A stretch of 64,000 nucleotides of DNA from contig CAYZMS010000017.1 of NCBI GenBank assembly GCA_964479625.1, positions 35,874 to 99,873 of the forward strand, given 5' to 3'. Source of the stretch: CAYZMS01 sp964479625 (lineage in GTDB: Bacteria; Bacteroidota; Bacteroidia; Chitinophagales; Saprospiraceae). Position numbers and translations under genes: made by a program. Shown piece after piece: positions 59,518-64,000 of the stretch (positions within the stretch are counted from its first letter, which is position 1; every line of letters starts with the position of its first letter). The notes under the pieces were generated by a model, which searched no databases, was not told where the DNA came from, and worked only from the letters and a program-made list of their open reading frames with translations.

Positions 59518-61110
59518 CTAACCATAAAGCTCCAAAAGGCTTTTGAGGTCATCGAGCGTATTGGCTTCGGCAGCAGGTTTATCCTTTCGCCACCTGCTCA
59601 TTCTGGGGAATCGGAGGGCTACTCCTGATTTGTGGCGCTTGGAGGCCTGAATACCCTCAAAAGCGATCTCGAATACATGAACAGGTTGAACGCTGCGCAC
59701 CGGGCCAAAGCGGTCTACAGTGTTTGACCGGACCCAACTGGTGATCTCCTGAAATTCCTTGTCGGTGAGCCCGGAATAGGCTTTGGTAAAAGGAATCAAC
59801 TGATCTTCTTCCCAAACTGCGAAAGTGAAATCTGTAAATAGGTTGGCCCTTCTGCCGTGCCCGCGTTGAGCGTAGATCATAACCGCATCAATGGTTAATG
59901 GATCCATTTTCCATTTCCACCAATCGCCCCGTTTACGCCCCGACCGGTAGACGGAATCACGGCGCTTCAGCATTAGGCCCTCTGAAAAAAAAGACCTGGA
60001 TCGTTCTCGTTCTTCCCCTAAGGCCTTCCAGCTACTGGCAGTAACCAGCTCGGACAAAAGTAGTGGACTATCCGAAGCTTGCTGCTGACAAAGGGATTCC
60101 AATACTTGTCGGCGCTCGTAAAGGGGGCGGTCCCGTAAGTCTTTACCTTCCCATTCAAGGAGGTCATAGGCAATTAGCACTACCGGTGCCTTTTGGAGTA
60201 TATTCTTGCTGATATTTTTGCGGCTGATGCGGGTTTGCAGGACGTTAAAGGGCAGAGGCTGGCCTTCTTTAAAGGGCATGATCTCACCGTCGAGCACACA
60301 GCCATCGGGCAGGCTATTGGCCAGCAGGTGAAATTCCGGGAATTTATCCGTTACCAACTCTTCCCCCCTGGACCATACGAATAGTTCTCCCTTTCGAACA
60401 ATGATCTGGCCCCGAATGCCATCCCATTTTCGTTCTACCTGCCAATCTTCCCGGGGGCCGAGTGAATCGGGTTTCTCTTCCAGGGGGTAAGCGAGGTAAA
60501 AGGGATAGGGGCGGGAAATATCCTCTCCCGGGTCCTCGGTGAGTACGAGTTTTTCGAATGTTGTATGATCCGGAGTCCAATTACCCATAAGCCTGTGGGC
60601 AAGGATGTTTTCGTCCAGGCCAGTATAGCTGGCTAATGCCCGTACCATGAGTTTTTGAGAGACGCCCATCCGAAACCCTCCGGTAATGAGCTTATTGAAA
60701 ACGAAACGTTGGGGTGTATCCAGGCTCTTCCAGGCTTCCCAAACGGCTTTTTTTCGAACGGCTTCATCCTTTCCCTCCAGCGTACGTACATAATCAATCC
60801 AGTAGGTCAAAGACTGTTCGCTCACTTTTTTTGGGGGAGGTAAAACCAGGGCGATGGTTTCCGCCAGGTCCCCTACTACGTGATAAGATTCTTCGAATAA
60901 CCACAGGGGGATGCCCGCCAACTCCGCCGCCCATGCCCTTAAAAGGGTGGTATTGACGGTTCGTTTTGGACGGCGATGGGAAAGCAGTGCAATGGTCCAA
61001 AGTTTGTCCGATTCAGTTGTTTTTTCGAAATAAGCAGCCAGGGCCTCGACCTTGCTATTGGTTTTTGTCGTTTGGTCCAGTTGGGTGAATAGATGGGCGA
61101 AATCCTGCAT
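59518..61110 (-). CDS. ATP-dependent DNA ligase
   Basis: A 530-residue ligase of the archaeal/viral-like type. An N-terminal DNA-binding domain (1-195) precedes the adenylation domain, with nucleophile Lys228 (VERKWDGIRG, motif I), LDGEIM (motif III), AYDLLEWEGKDLRDRPL (IIIa), EGLMLKRRDS (IV) and WWKWK (V), and then an OB domain. It is not the NAD-dependent LigA. It is the second gene after a metallo-beta-lactamase-fold exonuclease, a known ligase-exonuclease pairing in a repair cluster often found with an Lhr-core helicase, which is not seen here. Confidence 0.93.
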   Translation of the reverse strand: MQDFAHLFTQLDQTTKTNSKVEALAAYFEKTTESDKLWTIALLSHRRPKRTVNTTLLRAWAAELAGIPLWLFEESYHVVGDLAETIALVLPPPKKVSEQSLTYWIDYVRTLEGKDEAVRKKAVWEAWKSLDTPQRFVFNKLITGGFRMGVSQKLMVRALASYTGLDENILAHRLMGNWTPDHTTFEKLVLTEDPGEDISRPYPFYLAYPLEEKPDSLGPREDWQVERKWDGIRGQIIVRKGELFVWSRGEELVTDKFPEFHLLANSLPDGCVLDGEIMPFKEGQPLPFNVLQTRISRKNISKNILQKAPVVLIAYDLLEWEGKDLRDRPLYERRQVLESLCQQQASDSPLLLSELVTASSWKALGEERERSRSFFSEGLMLKRRDSVYRSGRKRGDWWKWKMDPLTIDAVMIYAQRGHGRRANLFTDFTFAVWEEDQLIPFTKAYSGLTDKEFQEITSWVRSNTVDRFGPVRSVQPVHVFEIAFEGIQASKRHKSGVALRFPRMSRWRKDKPAAEANTLDDLKSLLELYG

Positions 61111-61133
61111 TTGGCGAGGAAAATTTAAGGGAA

Positions 61134-62156
61134 TTAAGAGGGTTGCAGGGCTTGGGTGTTCTCATCGTTTTGGTCTTCCTCCCCGGAAAATAAAGTTTGC
61201 TCGGCATAGGCTTCGTACCCCTGGGTTTCCAGCCATTTTTGGAAAATATGAGTGTAGCCATGGGTTACGATGACCCGCTCAGCACCAGTTGCGGCAATGG
61301 CCTGATTTAAACCATCCCAGTCGGCATGGTCAGAGAGGACAAAGCCGCGGTCGGCATTCCGACGTCTTCGGGCACCTCGCAGACTCATCCATCCAGAAGC
61401 TACGCCGATCGAGTATGGTTGGAATTTTCGAACCCAGGAGGAGCCGATAATACTGGGTGGCCCGATCACCAGTGCGCCCTCAAATTCTTTCTTTTTCATG
61501 CCCTGGCGAATGCGCTTGGTTTCCCGAATGGGAATGCCTTGTTCCCGAATGACTTGATTGGTATTTTCCACCGCTCCATGGGTGAAAATGGGGCCAAATT
61601 CAGGCTCCAGCCATTGGAGTATCCGTTGGGCTTTCCCAAGGGCATAGGCCGTCAAAATACTGACCTTCCCGGCAGCCCTGTTGGCCTGCCACCAATCTTT
61701 TATTTCCTGCAGGACTTCTTGCTGGGGTTGCCAGTTGTATACGGGCAAGCCAAAAGTAGATTCCGTAATGAAGGTATGACAGGAAACAGGCTCGAAGGCC
61801 TCTGCCAGGCCATCGTCTTCCGTTTTATAGTCACCTCCGGCAACCCATACCTCTCCTTTGTATTCGACCCGTATTTGCGCCGAACCTAGTACATGCCCCG
61901 CAGGGTGAAAAGAAAAGTGCACCCCGTTGAGCGTCCGCACTTCCCCGTACTCTACAGTATCTATGTTTATGGGCCCCAATCGGTAGCGAATTACCGGTTT
62001 TGCCGTTTTGGTGCAAAGGTAATGCTGATGACCCCAGCGGGCGTGGTCGGCGTGGCCATGGGTGATCAGAGCACGTTTTACCGGACGCCAGGGGTCGATG
62101 TAGACCTCCGCTTGTTCACAATAGATTCCCTTTTGGGTAAATTTCAGTAAAGCCAT
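61134..62156 (-). CDS. Ligase-associated DNA exonuclease, metallo-beta-lactamase fold
   Basis: A 340-residue beta-CASP-like nuclease. Metal ligands His33, His35, Asp37 and His38 sit in THGHADH; further ligands are in PAGHVLGSAQI and GDYKTED. The beta-CASP region contains SILTAYALGKAQRIL and the C-terminal ends VLSDHADWDGL and VTHGYTH carry the last His residues. It starts the pair with the ligase (23 bases apart), so end processing and sealing would be coupled. An Lhr-type helicase and phosphoesterase, which complete the cluster elsewhere, are not present in the window. Confidence 0.92.
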   Translation of the reverse strand: MALLKFTQKGIYCEQAEVYIDPWRPVKRALITHGHADHARWGHQHYLCTKTAKPVIRYRLGPINIDTVEYGEVRTLNGVHFSFHPAGHVLGSAQIRVEYKGEVWVAGGDYKTEDDGLAEAFEPVSCHTFITESTFGLPVYNWQPQQEVLQEIKDWWQANRAAGKVSILTAYALGKAQRILQWLEPEFGPIFTHGAVENTNQVIREQGIPIRETKRIRQGMKKKEFEGALVIGPPSIIGSSWVRKFQPYSIGVASGWMSLRGARRRRNADRGFVLSDHADWDGLNQAIAATGAERVIVTHGYTHIFQKWLETQGYEAYAEQTLFSGEEDQNDENTQALQPS

Positions 62157-62211
62157 TAATGCTGAAGGTTTTAGCCGTCTTGATACTGACAGTCTTCAGG
62201 TTTTTGGATGA

Positions 62212-62793
62212 CTATTGGTTAGCCCGAATATTATCCTGAGCCAGTCGGGCCGTTTCTTCTATGCGTTTGGCCCGTGTAGAAGGGAGCTTGGTATTGAAGA
62301 TCCATTCAAGATTACCCACTTTTATGGAACGCGGAAATGCCTCAAAGTGTTGACGGGCTCTAGGTCGTGCATCCAGGGCATCTCCAAGATCTTCCGGAAT
62401 GATGAGGTTTTCTACATCATTTAAGGCATCCCAGGTACCGGAAGCTTTTGCCTGTTCGATCACCCGCAAACCAGCTGGTGCCATCCGGTTTTCGGCAAGG
62501 AGATGTTCTATTTTTCTTTTATTAATGCGACTCCAGTTACATTTAGGGTTCCTAGCCGCAAAATATTGGTAGTAGCTCTGTGCATGCCGTTTATTGATCT
62601 TTGAATCGGCCCAGCCGAAGCACAAAGCTTCGTCAACAGTTTCGTCGTTGTAAACGCTTGGAATACCGGAATCCTTTTTGAAAATAATTAGCCAAACAGA
62701 TCGTTCCTTTTCATGGTGCTTATCTAACCAGTTGCACCAATCCGCCCCACTCCTGGCCTGAAAGGTGGGAAATCCTTTGTATAGATCGCTCAT
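62212..62793 (-). CDS. YdeI/OmpD-associated family protein
   Basis: A 193-residue soluble protein of the YdeI family, with the conserved SVWLIIFKKDSGIPSVYNDE, DEALCFGWADSKINK and FAARNPKCNWSRINKRKIE segments. The C-terminus carries the helical IRANQ-type tail. Members in Bacillus are linked to resistance to antimicrobial peptides, but in most genomes the function is unknown. It is followed by the exonuclease gene after 55 bases on the same strand. Confidence 0.88.
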   Translation of the reverse strand: MSDLYKGFPTFQARSGADWCNWLDKHHEKERSVWLIIFKKDSGIPSVYNDETVDEALCFGWADSKINKRHAQSYYQYFAARNPKCNWSRINKRKIEHLLAENRMAPAGLRVIEQAKASGTWDALNDVENLIIPEDLGDALDARPRARQHFEAFPRSIKVGNLEWIFNTKLPSTRAKRIEETARLAQDNIRANQ

Positions 62794-62937
62794 AGGGTGG
62801 GTAGTTTAAAAATTAAATCAGGTTTAATGTGGATTTAAAACTGTGGTTGTTTATTCTTTTTTTTTAAGCCAAAAAGATGTTTTTTCTGAAATGCCTGAAT
62901 TTTTAAGAAATATTTAGGAAAATACCCCATAATTTTG
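62794..62937. other. Upstream region of the YdeI-type gene
   Basis: About 144 AT-rich bases between the YdeI-type start and the predicted small-RNA promoter. It should carry the minus-strand promoter of the YdeI-type gene, but I see no -33/-7 match. The whole gap 62794-63203 (410 bases) has no protein gene. Confidence 0.4.
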
Positions 62938-62968
62938 TTGCACTTTACAACTAGTTAACGTACATTTG
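62938..62968 (+). promoter_or_regulatory. Consensus promoter of a predicted small RNA
   Basis: TTG at 62938-62940, exactly 20 bases, then TACATTTG at 62961-62968: a full match to TTG-N20-TAnnTTTG on the plus strand. No protein gene begins downstream of it; the first features are the RNA hairpins and terminators below. Confidence 0.7.
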
Positions 62969-62973
62969 TAATC

Positions 62974-63130
62974 AAGAATAAGCGATAGCGTTCTCACCTT
63001 CTACCCTCCTCTTATTTATGAGGTATTCTTTTCGAAAGTAACTCTTACTTAAGAGTTTTCATATGTAGATTGTTTTCATTTGGTTTTTTGGGGTTATTCA
63101 GGGCGCCTTACAATGGCGCCCTGCTTTTTT
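62974..63130 (+). ncRNA. Predicted small RNA of about 155 nt
   Basis: Expected transcription start near 62974 and end in the U run at 63125-63130. Internal structure includes AACTCTT/AAGAGTT (about 63040-63057, 4-nt loop), a CCTC/GAGG pair near 63007-63022, and the GC-rich hairpin at 63100-63122. The only ORFs in the transcript are a few codons long. I do not recognise an Rfam family; 6S RNA or another Bacteroidota RNA is possible, but no specific signature is visible. Confidence 0.5.
63100..63130 (+). terminator. Terminator of the predicted small RNA
   Basis: An 8-bp stem AGGGCGCC (63100-63107) with GGCGCCCT (63115-63122), a 7-nt loop, and after GC a run of six U (63125-63130): a textbook intrinsic terminator on the plus strand. 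Confidence 0.8.
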
Positions 63131-63177
63131 CCACCAACAAAAAATGCTCTCGAAGGAGCATTTTTTGTTGGTGGAAA
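63128..63177. terminator. Bidirectional terminator with a 22-bp perfect stem
   Basis: Bases 63128-63149 pair perfectly with 63156-63177 around a 6-nt loop. The inner part is ATGCTC-loop-GAGCAT flanked by A6 and T6, which can terminate transcription on either strand. On the minus strand it serves the Bax-inhibitor gene ending at 63204. It follows directly on the small-RNA terminator. Confidence 0.75.
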
Positions 63178-63203
63178 CTACCCAGAATAACGGAAACTGT
63201 ACT

Positions 63204-63974
63204 TTATTCGCGATTCAAAATCGCCAGTAAGCGCAAGATTTCTAGGTAAAGCCACACCAGGGTGATCAATAAGCCCATAGCGGAAAACCACTCCATATAT
63301 TTAGGTGCGCCGTATTGGGCGCCTCGGTCAATATTGTCGAAATCGAGCAAAAGGTTCAAAGAAGCTACGCCTACGATCACCAAACTAATAATGATCCCAA
63401 AGGTGCCTCCCTGGTGGATAAATGGCAGGTGGATTCCGAAAAAGGAAAGGATCCAGGTCATTAGATACACCAGAAAGATAGCTCCGGTAGCCATGATCAC
63501 ACCGGTCCTGAATTTATTGGTGACCTTTATGATGCCCGATTTATAAATGAACAGCATCAGGAATAATACGCCGATGGTCAAACAAATTGCCTGAAAAACG
63601 ATTCCCGCATACGCCCCGGCGTAAATGACGGATACCGAACCAACAAATAAACCTTCCAGCAATGCGTAGGCAGGGGAAAGGGAAGGGGACAATTTTGGTC
63701 GGAAGCTGGCGATCAGCACCACGATCAGTCCTCCAATGGCACCTCCCCAAAGGAATAGTGTGCTGGGGTTCATGAAACTGTATACTGCAGTTATCAACAA
63801 CAGTGCCGTTAATAAAAAGGATTTATTGATGGCACCTTGCACTGTCATGCGGTCTTCCATGCTGACAGGGCCGGCCCCGGCGTCCAGTACTTCGGAAGCA
63901 GATTTCTGAAAAGCAGCATCCGTCATTACTGGATTTCGGGATTTAGTGAAACGATCACTGTTTCGAATACTCAT
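63204..63974 (-). CDS. Bax inhibitor-1/YccA (TMBIM) family membrane protein
   Basis: A 256-residue protein with seven predicted membrane helices (about 50-250), preceded by a soluble N-terminus (FTKSRNPVMTDAAFQKSASEV) longer than in the YccA of E. coli. Family features include ALLEGLFVGSVS, NKFRTGVIMATGAIFLVYL and a charged helix end DFDNIDRGAQYGAPKYMEWFSA. TMBIM proteins are pH-regulated calcium-leak channels or FtsH regulators in other organisms. The start ATG at 63974 leaves 26 bases to the window edge. Confidence 0.9.
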   Translation of the reverse strand: MSIRNSDRFTKSRNPVMTDAAFQKSASEVLDAGAGPVSMEDRMTVQGAINKSFLLTALLLITAVYSFMNPSTLFLWGGAIGGLIVVLIASFRPKLSPSLSPAYALLEGLFVGSVSVIYAGAYAGIVFQAICLTIGVLFLMLFIYKSGIIKVTNKFRTGVIMATGAIFLVYLMTWILSFFGIHLPFIHQGGTFGIIISLVIVGVASLNLLLDFDNIDRGAQYGAPKYMEWFSAMGLLITLVWLYLEILRLLAILNRE

Positions 63975-64000
63975 TGTTAATTTGATTTAGTTGTTTTGCT

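Noticed and set aside
1..64000. CRISPR arrays, tRNA, rRNA, transposases, riboswitches
   Set aside because: No regularly spaced repeats, no tRNA-like cloverleaf, no IS-type ORFs and no recognisable riboswitch core were seen on reading; short tRNAs could still be missed by eye.

Overview
The window reads as chromosomal DNA of a Bacteroidota bacterium, most likely of the Saprospiria (Lewinella/Haliscomenobacter-like). The evidence is: secreted proteins ending in type IX secretion (T9SS) sorting domains, an LpxC-FabZ fusion, a short 289-residue primary sigma factor, relaxed lipoprotein signals, no clear Shine-Dalgarno sequences, and promoters of the form TTG-N20-TAnnTTTG. Coding density is high and I see no insertion sequence, prophage, CRISPR array, tRNA or rRNA. 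The placement to class is inference from protein style; no database was searched.

Layout. 1-6.3 kb: the 3' end of asnS, a large T9SS-sorted surface protein, a lineage-type protein of unknown function and a GNAT-like protein. 6.3-10.9 kb: a four-gene minus-strand MacAB-type efflux operon with one ATPase, two tandem FtsX permeases and an adaptor. 11-19.4 kb: two lipoproteins, an NrtR-like regulator, a ComEA-like/ComEC pair, a membrane class III nucleotide cyclase, a RimL-type acetyltransferase and a small membrane protein. 19.6-28.3 kb: a SPOR/peptidoglycan-binding secreted protein, a 2Fe-2S ferredoxin, a T9SS subtilase, an orphan RecB/AddB-like nuclease and a START-like protein. 28.5-33.4 kb: rpoD with a long structured leader, a prohibitin, and a cytochrome c/anmK/reductase operon. 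33.5-41.7 kb: a GAF protein, an HD-PycTM fusion, an aminotransferase/M14 peptidase pair and a GTPase-altered EF-G paralogue. 41.7-50.9 kb: the lipid A operon (lpxD, lpxC-fabZ, lpxA, ABC ATPase), hemC-hemD, hldD and an xerD-lipoprotein pair. 51-56.8 kb: an ECF sigma factor followed by an ABC exporter/HlyD/TolC operon and a DUF4199 membrane protein. 57-64 kb: an OmpA-type protein, a coiled-coil helix-hairpin-helix protein, a DNA ligase/exonuclease pair, a YdeI-type protein, a predicted small RNA and a Bax-inhibitor-1 protein.

Most genes are envelope, translation or biosynthesis housekeeping. The lpx operon and hldD build lipid A and the core heptose, anmK recycles the cell wall, and hemC-hemD make uroporphyrinogen III. 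The points most worth a second look are: an ABC exporter whose nucleotide-binding domain keeps Walker A but has lost nearly every other catalytic motif, beside HlyD, TolC and a sigma factor; an HD domain fused to the Pycsar-type membrane effector domain without a neighbouring cyclase, while a membrane class III cyclase sits about 18 kb away; a predicted small RNA with a consensus promoter and tandem terminators; an EF-G paralogue lacking the catalytic histidine; and the structured rpoD leader with an eight-codon overlapping ORF.
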